Of a DNA stretch of 64,000 nucleotides, positions 1-12,390 are shown in pieces. The stretch lies in contig OY540821.1 in NCBI GenBank assembly GCA_961205875.1, forward strand, positions 6,634,001-6,698,000, written 5' to 3'. The notes under the pieces were generated by a model, which was given only the letters and a program-made list of their open reading frames with translations, was not told the origin of the DNA and made no database searches. Source of the DNA: Sialis fuliginosa (Eukaryota > Arthropoda > Insecta > Megaloptera > Sialidae). Every line of letters starts with the position of its first letter. The stretch's first letter is position 1. The translations under genes and the position numbers were made by a program.

Positions 1-2101
1 TTCTAAACTATACGACTAAATTGGATGCTGTAAAGAGTAAATTATATCTACATTAAGTACTTATGATGATGAAATCATTTATTTCGATAAGGATTAATAT
101 TTTGCAGGTCATAAGTCCTCGTAAACAGAATCCAAATATTTGTAATTTTCTTTATAACATAAAAGCAGTCATTGTGGCTTTAAAAGGTGTCGCGGACTTT
201 ATTGTAGATCTTTTGATTCTACACAATTCTTTAATACATTATTTTGTTCAATATTGAACGGTTTAGGCAGCGTACTGCAAAAGAGCAAACATTTTTCCTA
301 CTTGATTTACTATTATCGTCACTGCTTAGTTGTTATGATACCTAACGTAACAAAATATAACCTATAACCTGGCCAGAGAATGTACCTATGAATTAAAAAA
401 GAAACCACGTAAATCGGATAAGTAGTTCTCGAGTGATAAGGTCACTAACGGACAGACAGATAGAGAGACGTTGAGCTTTATATACATATGTATATTAAGG
501 ATTATGCCGGCGATGTGAAATTTAGGTTGTTTGGTCCGAATTAGTTCCGGGTAAAAGTCTAATCTTATTGGACTAGAACACGGCTACTGTGTTTAGCGCG
601 TGGCTACAATGTTTGTATGGACACGGGAGCAGTGTTCACCGCACACAACGTGTTAAGATCGCTTCAGCGGTTTAGCCCTGAAAAGGTAAAGACACACTTT
701 TGCATTTATTAGTATGGATATCTGTCCGCGAACCACCGTGTTGAGAAGCACAGTATCAGAGTAGGTATCTTCTTAGATCGACCCTGTATAAGTACATACA
801 TTAAACATTAACATAAGTCATTTACGCAGAATTATAATATTTATACGTAATTAGTGTTACAAATGATCGTAGTAGGTCATGGCCAAACACGTAGCTTGTG
901 TCTTGCTGCATTGGTTTGATGAAAAGAATATTAATTAATACGTTTAATAAATGTATCAGGAAAATTGTAATAAAGGAAAATTGTGAACCTAGCTAGGGTA
1001 GGGTGGTGCAAGAGTGTACAAGAGTACATTATCCAATCATAGATCAGTGTTTTTTTAAGTACACCGACAAAAAATTATTCATGTTTTATAGTCATTTACA
1101 GAGATTTAAATTAAAAAAAAAGATTTTGACCACTGCGATGTAATATTTAAAAATTTTATAAACAGGATTGTATTAAAGATCAGAAAGGTAAGTTACTTTT
1201 TCCTGTTTATTTTAGTTACAAAACTATCGAACTATTTGTTGTCCGAGTGATTTGAGCATCCCTTTCAATATATGTCACTAGTGACGTTTCAAAGTTGTTT
1301 GGTCAGAATAGTGCAAGAGTGCGCGCATACTCTTGTCCAACATTTCGTTTTGTAAGTTTATTTTGCTTTTCAGGGTTCCGAAGAAACCCTATTAATCTCA
1401 ATTTGTCGTCCGTACTTTTCAGTTAAAGCAAAATATCTCGTAAACTACATAAGCTAGAAACTTGCTCAGAAATCTCAAGGAACCAATCGTAGAATACTGG
1501 ATATAATGTATTTCTTGCAGAGGCTGGTGGCACGAGAAATGCATAGCGTACTCAGGTCGTGGTCACTACAAATGTGACGTTATAAATATTTTTTCTACCA
1601 ACTTACTTGTACTTAGTATTTTTCATAAATTACCATATCTCAACAGTAGGGAGTCCAAAATAATAATGTTATTGTATTAAAATTATAAACGGATTACGCC
1701 TTCAAATTTTTAAGCAAACAAAATTATTTTTCAATTGTCTATTGTTCACATAAATACATTTGTAATGCTGTAATTCACTATATAACAAAAGAAAAATTAT
1801 AATATAGATTTCATATGTTTCAAATAACAAAATTGTTAAACAACTTTTATTATAAAATTTAAATTAAACAAAATTGGCCCAAAAGTTGATCCATATAAAT
1901 AATTTTACAACTGTAATGCCCGGTATTATACATAATTTGGGTTAGATCAAAAATCTTCCTACAGGGTACTAAATTTATTTATATTGTCTATGGATTCATA
2001 TATAACACTGCTGTCAAACGTACTAAAAATACTTGGTAGAGTTTTTGGTTAAATTTGTATCAAGATTTACTCAAATTCTCAGTACAAAGGTGTACTTTTT
2101 T
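1..2101. other. Gene-free AT-rich left edge
   Basis: I see no coding exon here on either strand; the open frames are short and A/T-driven. Three degraded repeat fragments can be recognised. At about 656-722 is the tail of the 'TTTAGCC...AAGGTAA...TTAGTATGGAT' repeat seen more fully at 15465-15730. At about 1370-1520 is a piece of the AGGGTTCCG family. At about 1916-2040 is one end of the TATTATAAAG inverted-repeat family (compare 36617-36946 and 51863-52225). Confidence 0.6.
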
Positions 2102-2812
2102 AACTTCCCAACTGGAAGTTATTGTAATCGATCCGAAAATCAAAATCAAAAATTTTAACATAATTGTATGTTTTAAAGTCACTATAGTATATTTACACTA
2201 TTCTCAGAAAGATGTCTGTGTGTCTGTGTGTATGTACGTACGTATGTGCGTGTTATTTTTTACGTTCACGAAATCTCGTAAATGCTATTGACTTCGTTGG
2301 AGTGCCAATCGAAGCGTCTTGACGTGATTATGATCTGAAAGAAAGGATTTTTCGAAATTCAACCCCTAAGCGAGTAAAAAGGGGTGTACAGTTTTTTTTT
2401 GGTCGGATTTACTTGAAACTTATCATAAATATTCTACAATACAAATAATGAAAAATGTATTTCAGTATTTTTTTTGTTATACGTGCCTAAATAGCCATAG
2501 ACGGGGTGAAAGGCGAAAACCACCATCAAAATTTGAATTTTAAATACTAATAAATAAGTCTATAATTCATGTTGCCTTGGAAACAAATGCAATTAAATTT
2601 AAATTGTCAGATAAGTTATTATAAAAATGTGTTATATTATTGACATTAGGACATAAGAAAACTAATATTCATAATACAAAGGTGAGTTTTATTTCTAACC
2701 AATCCCATTAAAATTTTTCATATACATATTTAAAAAATATTCACATAAACTATATGGAAACACTAAAAAAATTAGTATTCAAGTATTTATAATCATACCG
2801 TGTTGGGAAGTT
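2102..2812. repeat. Inverted-ended dispersed repeat, CTTCCC family, complete copy
   Basis: The element starts AACTTCCCAAC and ends GTTGGGAAGTT, an 11-bp perfect terminal inverted repeat. The left end also folds on itself (CTTCCCAACTGGAAG). Internally it has a GT/GTAC-rich microsatellite (about 2216-2252) and a conserved middle with the words ATTCAACCCCTAAG and GTGCCTAAATAGCC. Related copies lie at 6980-7780, 16255-16460 (truncated) and 28561-29256. No protein is encoded. The superfamily is unknown; a non-autonomous DNA element is the likeliest reading. Confidence 0.7.
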
Positions 2813-3526
2813 GATTGTGTGGACCAAAAGGGTCTCACCTCAACCCAAGCTTGTTTTATTTTTTATTTTTCCGTCAAAAAAGTGAACGAAAACGAAAGGC
2901 GATTAACACTAAGGTTCAACAAAATACAATACGTATTTCTTAACCTTATTAGAGGTCCTACAGACGAACTGATAAAAATATTTTGAGGTTATGAAAAAAC
3001 AAATAATCAAAACAAAAAAATAACAATTTATCAAATTTGACACATTCTTATATGAATAAGTGCTCTTAAAAATCTGATACAATGTCCAGTTATGTTAAAC
3101 TAGCTTAGCACACTTGATGAAAAACAACAAAAAAGCGTCTCTGACGTCAAACAAAACACGAATTTCACAGCTTACTACCATCGTTAAACTAAATGAATAT
3201 TATAATAATTGACGTCACGAGATTTTTTTTCTTTTTTTTTAAGTTGAATAACTTGAAATGCAAGTACATACTGGCACGGATGCCATGGGCATTTGCACTA
3301 CCCCCCCCCCCCCTTCCACTTCACCGCACACCTACCTCTGAATAGATATTAATGCTACATCTGAACTATGGACAAAGTACATACATCTTATTAAATATAT
3401 AAATAATTAAAATAATTAATTAATTATTATTTATTATTACGTTCGTAAAATGTAATTATTTTGATATTTTTTTGGTTTTTAATTTTTTGATAATTTTTTT
3501 GAATTCTTCTCTATCTGATGTTCACT
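2813..3526. other. Gene-free stretch with a poly-C run
   Basis: No exon was recognised. It contains a 13-base C homopolymer at 3301-3313 and AT-rich filler. Confidence 0.5.
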
Positions 3527-3636
3527 GCAATGTGTGATGAAACGTTGACCGATAACACGACCAAACCGACGCGGCTTACACCCAGAAGCCAAGACCCATA
3601 TCAAGATCACCGCGGAAGCCTCAAGACTTGTATATA
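3527..3636 (+). repeat. Palindromic repeat with hammerhead-like core, truncated copy A
   Basis: This is one of four related copies (others at 12391-12512, 27131-27309 and 60258-60374). It keeps the core CTGATG...GATGAAACG, then CGACCAAACCGACGCGGC and the tail ACCGCGGAAGCCTCAAG, but lacks the left inverted arm present in the 27-kb copy. It is probably derived from a Penelope-like retroelement or a mobilised short RNA (inference). Confidence 0.65.
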
Positions 3637-3654
3637 TGTATATATGTTTGTTTG

Positions 3655-3800
3655 TTGCAACTTAACACGAGTACTAATAAACCGATTTTGATTGTATTTT
3701 CACTATTCGAAAGCCTATGATCCTTAAGTTAGTTAAGGCTATATTAGAAATTGAATTATGGCAGGCTCGTATTAAGAAAAATTTACAATTGATTTTTTTT
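3655..3800 (+). repeat. Dispersed 'AAACCGATTTTGAT' repeat, copy 1
   Basis: This shares the ordered words ACCGATTTTGAT, TTCACTATTCGAAAGCCTA and GGCTATAT, then GTATTAAGAAAAATTTACAA, with copies at 13024-13250, 15078-15215 and 53330-53560. It is a short interspersed repeat or the 3' tail of a retroelement; no coding capacity is visible. Confidence 0.6.
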
Positions 3801-4370
3801 AATATTAAAAAATCTTAATATTTTTATGATTTTGAAAGTTAAAACCTTTTTTATTTGAATTTAAAAATTTAATTAGAATTCTGAAATATTTATGGATTTT
3901 TTCTTTCAAAATCCAGCTTTTGTGTTTAATATACTATATTTCATAATTTTTAGAGAATATTTATTAACAATGGTATCAAAAAAATGAGTAATTTCACCAC
4001 AAATTAGTGACAAGGTTAAACCATTATTAAATTTTCTATTCTTGCAAGCAAACATGTACGAAAAAACGTGAAAACTTTCCTTGTTACGATATGTGAGGAA
4101 TATTTACAACGTATTATAGTTTGCAATCAATGTGTTAATTTTCGCAGTTTGCACATCTAAATATATAAATATCAACGTATGATATAATGAAATGTGGTGC
4201 AACGAAAAATAATATCTCTATGCATTTTACTAAAAATAAATAAATAGAAAAAAAACTAACTATCATTTAAGAATATAGTGGTTGCCGCCGTGGTTTTTGA
4301 CGGTAAAATGCACGATTTTTTTGTAGGAAAGACTACATAATTACATAGCAACCAATGCTAGTCCGTATAT

Positions 4371-4916
4371 GAGTACGTTTACACAGCGCTTTTATTCCGG
4401 TTTAACTATAACCGATGTAATAAAACTGGGTGTAAAAGTCCGTGTAAACGGCACTTTACACCCGACATAACTAATCGGGTTTAGTTATGCTATTCCTCTT
4501 GGTCTACGGGAATAGCATAAGTAAACCGGAATAGAGCAGGAATAAAAATGCGTGTAAACTGCATGGACATAGTTATACCTATTTAGCCAACCTCAAAAAT
4601 ATCAGTATCTATAGGGAATTCATCGTAATGCACTTCGCATTAACATTTGAAAAAGCGTCGTCAGTTAAAATATGGTTAAAACACCTGAAACAAAGAGATG
4701 GAAAACAAAAGAAACGTGATTCGTGGGACATAAAGGAGACGAAATATTTTTTAGATTTCTTGTTGGTACACCATCGAACTTATAGCGTATTTCAAATCGG
4801 AATTATAATTCCAGCTGATGTCACTTATTCTCGTATGTGTAAACAGTACCACTTAAAACGGTTTAACTACATCGGTTATAATAAAACCGGAATAACGGCG
4901 CTGTGTAAACGTACTC
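4371..4916. mobile_element. Non-autonomous DNA transposon with about 55-bp terminal inverted repeats
   Basis: The left end GAGTACGTTTACACAGCGC is matched by the reverse complement of the right end, and similarity continues inward for about 55 bp (TTATTCCGGTT...ACCGATGTA). Both sides are flanked by TAT. Inside, a 110-codon plus-strand frame (4628-4960) contains SWDIKETKYFLDFLL, which resembles the start of a Myb/SANT-like DNA-binding domain but runs out through the right terminal repeat. It is therefore probably a decayed transposon-associated reading frame rather than a host gene. Confidence 0.7.
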
Positions 4917-6979
4917 TATGTAAGTGTTACCAAAATTTTACGGCGGCCATCTTTTCTTAATTGTCAAAATCGCATATTATCCCAGAGGCGTCAGTTGATA
5001 ATTTATAATATGCAAATATGCTTTAAATTACAATTGAATTTAGTATGTATGAGAGATGATAGTTCCAAATAGATGTTTCTCTGTTAATCAATTATCACTG
5101 AAAATACTTTTAAAGACAAAATAAAACATTTATTATTAATTAATTTTATAATTCAAAACAATTGATATTTATTTTAAAATCTGAAAGATACGCCATTGCC
5201 TTATGGAGCGATTTTTCGTGAAGTGATACGGTAACAACGCTAGGGAATGTGTTATTTGTCCTTTATCTTTCCTTCTCTAAGATTCGTACTGTCAAAACCC
5301 CGGCAATCACTGCATTCTTAAATGAAATAGAGTATAGTAACTCGCTCGCGGCTTCACTTCATCCGCGTTTTATTCATTTTATGACCATCTATATCATTTA
5401 TTAAATCTAATTTGAAAAAGTACGTAAAAAGAGGAAAGGGGAGAAATTGCCTCGCGTGCTGATATTTGATGAGGGGGGAGGAAGTCCGAACAAACGTGCC
5501 CAAAAATAATTCTATATACATATAATTATTTGAAAAGTTTGGTGATCCCTGCTCTAGATGGAGATTATGTCGAAGAATAAAAGAGTTTTTTCATTGTTAG
5601 AACAAATACTTTTCAGCCCATGTAGTAACTTTAATAAGTAACAAGAATCGGGTTTATACATAAAATAAATAATACATATTTACTTATTTTTTTACACTTT
5701 AACATCCGCTTGTGAAAATACATATGCTCAACAAAAATGCAATATGTATATATCTATACATACGTACGTCATTTTCATATAATTTTTTACATACATTTGT
5801 TCATTCATAAGAAAATATTTCAATGTTAAAAACGTATTTAATTATCATTTTTAACTAACAAAAATTGTTATTGAAAATGTCATGAAAAAATAGTTAAAAA
5901 ATTATCACATAATATGTTCAAAGTTTCAAAATACACCACATAAATAATAATTTAATTGAGTCTAACAATAAGAGAAATGGAAAATTATTTCATTATTTAA
6001 ATAATAAATTTTTTATTTGTTCTGTATTTTAAATAAAAAATCGATGAAAATAGAAAAACACATTTATTGCTTTTTAATCGACAGCAAGTAGGTATACATA
6101 TTTACAATTAATAAGCCGATGTGGCCTCCACATGACCTTCTTATATATTATTAGAATTTTCCCGCAGCTTCACTCGCGTGTATTTCAAAATCTTTTAGAT
6201 TTCTACATATGTTTATTATATTTATAGAAACCGAAAAAAATATTTTCTACAACTTGATTCGAAATATATTTTTCTGTTATGAACCATTTCAAAAATACAG
6301 GTTTACTTTTAAGCCCCCTAAATTTTTATTACCATACTACACATCCCCCCTACTACTTGGTATTAACCCCCCCCCCCCCCCACCGATTTCACAACTGAAA
6401 AAATATTAATTTATAATTTAAAATGTTGTTCTTTATAAAAAAACATTTTTATATAGTTTGAATAGTAGGAAAGAGATGGCCGACATGTTTTCTATCTTTC
6501 TCGATCCTATGGTTGTTATCCTTTCAGTTATTTTATAGTTCTACTGTGCGACAGTAATTATATTTAGTCATACTGTATCAATATACTTTCTTTTACATAA
6601 TCGTTAATATAATTGAGATTAATATATACTCGACTAATAAGTTCCGTATTTCGAAATAACCTGCTGTTTTATTCAGTTTTATTGTATAACATCATTATAA
6701 ATAATTATTTGGTCCTGTTGAAACCAATTTAACTCGTTAAGAGCCCTTATAATAAATTGTACCAATTATTTTGACTTTATGATATACAGGAAGTCAGGAT
6801 CAATATTATTATTTTTTATTATGTTTTAAATTAATAGATATGTTAGACATTTTTGGGCTATTATTTTTTCCTATGATCCTGCCTTATATGTATATTAGCA
6901 CTTTGGACTCGGTGTTACCTGGGTTTATAAATTTTTGAGAGCTGGCTTTTTGTTAGTTTCATTTTTCATTAGATTATTA
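4917..6979. other. Gene-free AT-rich stretch
   Basis: I recognise no exon or RNA gene. Features seen are a 15-base C run at 6367-6381, a possible hAT-like end near 5510-5535 and AT-rich low-complexity DNA. Confidence 0.5.
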
Positions 6980-7780
6980 TTAACATCCTAACTGAAAGTT
7001 ATTGTAATCGGTCCGAAAATCAAAATCAAAAATTTCAACATATTTGTACGTATGTGCGTGTCATTTTTAACGTTCACGAAATCTCGCAAATAAAAAATGC
7101 TATTGAGCGTGTTCAGCCGAACTAAGTCCTGAGTAAACTTAGTAAGTTAGTTAGAGTAAGAGAAAGTTTGCCCTAACCGTCTAAGTACAGTGTGTTTTCC
7201 GCCTGGACACACTTACTACTTTGTGATAGTTATAAGACTCATAACCTATATATTTATGCTCTATCTTGTATGTTGATGACATTATTTATTATTGTAATTA
7301 CACTCGTCCATTTTGTAAAGTTCAATTTTACACAAAAATATTATTTTTCCTTTATTACTTATTTCTTGTTGATAACGTTTACGTAAAATGGCGGCGAGAA
7401 AAAAGTTCCTTAGTATCCGTAAAGTGTCCAGGCCGAAAACTTAGCTTAGTGCACTTACTAACTTACTAAGTTTACTCAGGACTTAGTTCGGCTGAACACG
7501 CTCATTGACTTCGTTGGGGCGCCAGTCGAAGCGTCTTGACATGATTATGATCTAAAAGAAAGGATTTTTCAAAATTCAACCCCTAAGGGGGTCAAAGAGG
7601 GTGTAAAGGTTTTTACTTGTCGGATTTACTTGAAACTTATCATAAATATTCTACAATACAAATAATGAAACATGTATTTCAGTATTTTTTTTTGTTATAC
7701 GTGCCTAAACAGCCATTGAAGAGGTGAAAGGTGAAAACCATCCTAAAAATTTTAATATATGTATACATAAAAATTAATTA
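6980..7780. repeat. CTTCCC-family repeat interrupted by a nested element
   Basis: It aligns to the complete copy at 2102-2812 (CGGTCCGAAAATCAAAATC; later TTGACTTCGTTGGGGCGCC; then ATTCAACCCCTAAG and GTGCCTAAACAGCC) but is split by a 399-bp insertion at 7105-7503. The right end is decayed. Confidence 0.7.
7105..7503. mobile_element. MITE nested in CTTCCC-family repeat (ATT duplication)
   Basis: It begins GAGCGTGTTCAGCCGAACTA and ends with its reverse complement. The terminal inverted repeats run about 45 bp (AAGTCCTGAGTAAACTTAGT inside). ATT flanks it on both sides (7102-7104 and 7504-7506), and the uninterrupted relative at 2287-2289 has a single ATT, so the target-site duplication is directly visible. 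A 3-bp duplication suggests the PIF/Harbinger group. The 64-codon frame inside is not recognised. Confidence 0.8.
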
Positions 7781-9258
7781 TGTAAAAAAATATAAATTCC
7801 AAGCGAACGAAGTCGCGGGTATATAACAACTAACTAATAAAAAATTAACAATTTCTACGCTTCAAATCGCGACTAAAATTGATACTAGGATTACTAGGCA
7901 TTGATTTTGTTTGTATTATTATAGATTATTTATAGACTTATAACCAACAAGTATTCAGATGATTAATTATGTATATTTTGATACCAAAATACGACCATTC
8001 TATATCTATATATCGGTTTGTAAATACCCTACAACCAAAATGGTGGCACAAAATCTTAAACGTAATTTATTTTGAATTTTTCTGATTATTTTTAAAACGG
8101 TAGGTAAGAATAAAAAATGTTCCGAATAAAAGTTAAAGATAAAATTATTATTATTAATTATGTATTTAACTAAACAATTATTAATAATGTATAAAAAAAT
8201 ATGTTTGCCACAATAAATAGTTTATAAATATTTTGAAAAAAAATACGTCTTAATTTTCGTACGTAATTTTCTTACAGATATTTATCTTTGCAACGGTATG
8301 GAACAAACAATTAAAATATTCATAGCCAGTAATTCAACGAATTTAATTGTTTCCTAATTATTCACTATGAACTTAAATAATATACTTAATCTTAATTTTA
8401 CCTTCCTGTGATATCCCAACCATGACATTTTTGTTTGTTACATATTTTGACTTGAAATTGGAAAAACCAAGTTAATGAATTTTTATTTGAATCCGGTTTT
8501 ACTGATAAATTTATCATATATAATATAATTAATTGATTATGGACCTTATACAAAGGCGAACTGAGTAATATAATTAACCATATTAAAGAGATTTATTTTT
8601 ATTTAAAAAATAGGCAAAATTTAAACCATCACATTTTTGTTCATTCAAAAAATATTTTAAAGCTTATAATCTCTACTTTTTAATGTTTTTATTTAATTTA
8701 AATTTAAATTTTTTTTAGAAAAAGTGTATAACAAAGAATCGAAGCCAAGAAAATGATTTTTTTTTTCGTATCTCAAAGTGAAAAAAAAAACAGAACTCTT
8801 ATTGTCCGTATGTCTGTCTGTTAAGACCATTTTTCTCAGGAACGGCTAGAAGTTAACATCAAATACTAAGGTCTACAGTACTCTACAATCTCATAGTCCT
8901 ATAAAAAATAAAGTTTCTAATCCATTTCAATAAAAAGATACGGCCTTCCAAATCGTATTTTGATACTGACAAACTGACTCACTGATCAACAAAACCTAAA
9001 GGGTACTTCCCGTTGGCCTAGAATCCTAAAATTTAGCACGAAGGAAGGTTTCATAGCACAAGTAAAGGAAAAAATCCAAAAATCATATTTTCTAATTCTA
9101 TATGTGAAATTATTACGTGACAAACTTAATTTGGCCTACAATTATGGCATACACCCGTGTATTTATTTTATGTATTTTTTTCTATCGAGATTTTAAAAAG
9201 AATTAATTTAAATAATTACTATAAAGATAACAATTTTCAATCAAAAATATTATAAATA
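7781..9258. other. Gene-free stretch with a decayed repeat
   Basis: No exon was recognised. About 8755-9115 carries a decayed repeat of the kind with GTCCGTATGTCTGTCTGTTA, related to the GTTCCG families elsewhere in the window. Confidence 0.5.
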
Positions 9259-9792
9259 CAGTAAAAGCTCTTTATTCGTGGGGTATATGTTCCATAAATA
9301 TGCCGCGAATACAGAAACCGTGAATACGGAATGGTAATTTATATGGGATTATAGGGGATACGTTCCTAGGTGACAAAATAAATAAACAAATACAATATAA
9401 AAAAATCAATTTAATTGAAGTTTTTGACCATATTGATTAATTATTATCTTCAGGCTTAGGCAATGGTTTAAAGAATTTTGTAATTTTTTCTTGCTTGGCA
9501 GTTTTTAAAAGCTCCTTCAATTCAGACTGATATTCAGCAGTGGCATTAGCAAATTGCCTTTTAAAAATAAGACTTCGTTCCATAGACGGATCAATTTTCA
9601 TAAAGAAATCACAAAGCTCATTTGCCATTCTTAAACCTTCACTAAGATTTTTCAAATTAAATGTCACGTTTCCTGATTAGATCCGCGAATAAAGAAATCT
9701 TTAGCCGCGAATATAGGAAATGGGTCGCATTTTTTTAATCCGCGAATAGTGAAAACGCGAATGAAGGAAGCGCGAATAAGGAGCTTTTACTG
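9259..9792 (-). mobile_element. pogo/Tigger-like element (534 bp) retaining transposase C-terminus
   Basis: The left end CAGTAAAAGCTCTTTATTCG matches the reverse complement of the right end (CGAATAAGGAGCTTTTACTG, one mismatch), and TA flanks both sides, as expected for Tc1/mariner-pogo elements. Subterminal CCGCGAATA/CGAATA words are repeated. On the minus strand, 9667-9437 encodes 76 residues ending EKITKFFKPLPKPEDNN. The '(Q/E)xxItxFF' ending is typical of the C-terminus of Tigger/pogo transposases. The catalytic DDE domain and DNA-binding domain are absent, so this is an internally deleted, non-autonomous copy. Confidence 0.8.
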
Positions 9793-10234
9793 TATAACAA
9801 GAATATATTTAATCAATTTTACTTCTGAATTACTTAACAGTGTCTTCCATACAGTTTTACTGCCCATTGTAAATGTAATGTTAAATGTACAAATACACTT
9901 CTATATAATTGAAGATCATATAAACTGTCACGCACTGATTGGCATGAAGTAATTATTATTTAACTTTACTGACGCATATGTTTTCAAAATAACGATAAAT
10001 ATGACTTACAGAAAACGAATGTGGTGTAAATAGAAATTATGTTGTAAAAATATGTATTGTATTTTATGGTTGAATTCAATCATATGTACCATAGCTCATT
10101 ATCTCGATGAAATGTTATTACTTTGTCTCTATATATGAGAAAACTAGCGCATTGAATCCGTTTTTACCAAAGGATATATTATATAATCTATATATATATA
10201 TATAAATGAATGTTCGTTTGTGTGTGACTTATAG
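9793..10234. other. Gene-free stretch ending in a TA microsatellite
   Basis: No exon was seen. A (TA)n tract lies at about 10187-10204, just before a dispersed repeat. Confidence 0.5.
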
Positions 10235-10360
10235 ACTCCGGAATTACTGAACCGATTTCAATGCGGTTTTCACCAATAGTTAGATAATTTTTACGAGCAG
10301 TATCGTGGCTAATGATATTTTATGAAAATCTAAGATTTAACATCAAAAGATTAAAAATAA
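10235..10360 (+). repeat. Dispersed 'GAACCGATTTCAATGCGG' repeat, copy 1
   Basis: It closely matches 17415-17545: ATGCGGTTTTCACCAATAGT, then TAGATAATTTTT, GTGGCTAATGATATTTTATG and TAAGATTTAACATCAAAAGA. It is likely the tail of a retroelement or a SINE. Confidence 0.65.
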
Positions 10361-10930
10361 TTTTTTTGTTTCAAAAATGAAAACTGCAGTTGTAAAAACT
10401 AATTTGTGTAGTTGAAAAATTACAAGTAGAAAGAAAAATATAAAAAAGTGTAATAACCGGTATTATAAACGAGCTAGCAAAAATTGCTAAATGAGGGTTC
10501 TAGCTTATCTGATAATTCTCTTATAGTTTCATGAAGCGTTTGATATTATGCTTAAAAAAAGGTCACTATAATTTAAGAGAAATATACAAAGTGTAGATCA
10601 AAAAAGCAAAAAATGTATGTAGTTGAAAATTTTTCTTAAAATAACTCCTGGTTTCGATAGATACTAAATAAAACAAAGTTCAACAGTCATTATAGTTAGT
10701 GCCTCTAGATTCTAGATAGTCCTGACTAACACTCACACTCACGTAATGTGCGTATGTGTTACGTCACGTTCACACACACACACACATACTGGTTTCTTAA
10801 CTTTCACTTGTTACGTAACAACAATATGAAGAATGCCGTCTGATGTATCAAAGTGTAAAACACACTGATTGATTGTACCTACATATCAACAAATTACAGG
10901 TGGATTTGTTATTGCAAGAATAGTACATAT
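10361..10930. other. Gene-free stretch
   Basis: At about 10458 a GGTATTATAAACGAGCTAGC fragment resembles the ends of the 36617-36946 MITE. A short (CA)n lies at about 10770-10787. No coding exon was seen. Confidence 0.5.
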
Positions 10931-11514
10931 ATGGGCAAATCCACAGAACGTGGCCGCATTAGCTTTAAATTAAAATACTCAAATGCTTCTTCAAAATGGA
11001 GCATTGAACGCACACTCTTCTATGTCGTCTCAAAATCTTCGTAACAAAGAGAAAAATAATTGGTCTCAATTTCAGGAGTGTGCTTCGGATGTTCCAAAAG
11101 TTACAGCAAATAAACCAAATAAAAAACGCTGAAATTGCCGTTCGCTGGATAAAACAATCGCGCATATGAAATGTAAGAGGTGTGCGCCTTTGAAACCCCG
11201 GGAAAAGGTTTATTGTACCAAAAAACATGTCCAGTAAAAATTTCAGATTCATTGGTTTGAATCTGAGAAAATTGCGGTGGTATGAATTTTTCTTTTTTTA
11301 AAAGTTCCATTCTGAAAACGTGAAAATAACCGATTTTTCAATGCAAATTGTGCTGCAGTTTTTATATGAATCAAGCAATCGACTTGTAACTCCATGTTTA
11401 CATCCACAATAAAGTATACTTTGAGTTCGTGTACTTATGGGTGGGTAATATACATTCCCACACGCGCACTATTGCCGTTCCCCCAAAGCGGCCACGTTCT
11501 GTGGATTTGCCCAT
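10931..11514. mobile_element. DNA transposon remnant with about 28-bp perfect inverted ends
   Basis: The left end ATGGGCAAATCCACAGAACG continues TGGCCGC and is exactly mirrored at the right end (GCGGCCACGTTCTGTGGATT, then TGCCCAT). Flanks are TAT/ATA, so a TA duplication is possible. The interior has two overlapping minus-strand frames (11310-11101 and 11252-10965) that read continuously only if a frame change is allowed around 11160-11200. They may be a decayed transposase, but I recognise no domain. Confidence 0.7.
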
Positions 11515-12390
11515 ATAAGGTAAATGTACATAATTCTGGCTTAATACATAGTTACGACCTATTTTATTCAAAAATAATAAATAAGATTACTTTAAGAGAT
11601 TTCATTGACGTTACTTCGTATTTCGAAAAATAACCGAACATAAAATCAATTCAATTAATATTATTATTAAACCTGTCATCATTCAAACAATTCATTAATG
11701 CTAAAATGAGACAATTTTCATTTAAAAAATTGCATGCCCGTCCCTTATCCCCTTCCTACGCGACTGTCTTTGTCTTTGGACTGCCATTCCTCCAAAATTC
11801 ATCAATACTCAAATGGGGCAATTTTCAAAAAAAAAAATGCATCATTGAGTGCTACAGTCTTCTTTAAAAATTTGCTATCTACCAGAAAAAATCATAATAT
11901 ACTGAAAAACGCGAAAAATTGAGAGAAAATTAGTATTTTCAGATAAACGCGAAATTTGCTATTTAAAATAAACGTTAAATTAAAAATACATTCAGCATAG
12001 CCTAAATATTAATTATCAACACTGAGTTTGTTTATTTTTTGGTCACAAATAACAGATTGAGGGGGCATTCCGTTAATATATCAATTTGTACGGACACCCC
12101 AATGTAATGTACGTGCCACAGTTTGATAAACTCTGATATGAATCATAAGCAGTGTATTTTATTCGAACTTTAGATAAGTGTACATACCTACTATAATATC
12201 CCCCAACTTAAATACATATTTATTTCGTAACGTATGCTCATATGTGTAAGTTATGCTTGTGTGTGTTAGTTTATAACTTGAATGTTTCGACATTTGCAGA
12301 GGAAGTCAAACAAAATGAGGCGTTAAATATTTATTTAAAAAGAATCAATAGATCATAATATTTATTTTCGAAAAAAATTGAAAAGTTTTT
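11515..12390. other. Gene-free AT-rich stretch
   Basis: No coding exon, RNA gene or clear repeat boundary was recognised. Confidence 0.5.

Noticed and set aside
10965-11310. Gene call for the two minus-strand frames inside the 10.9-11.5 kb element
   Set aside because: They are bounded by the transposon's inverted ends, change frame internally and match no protein I know.
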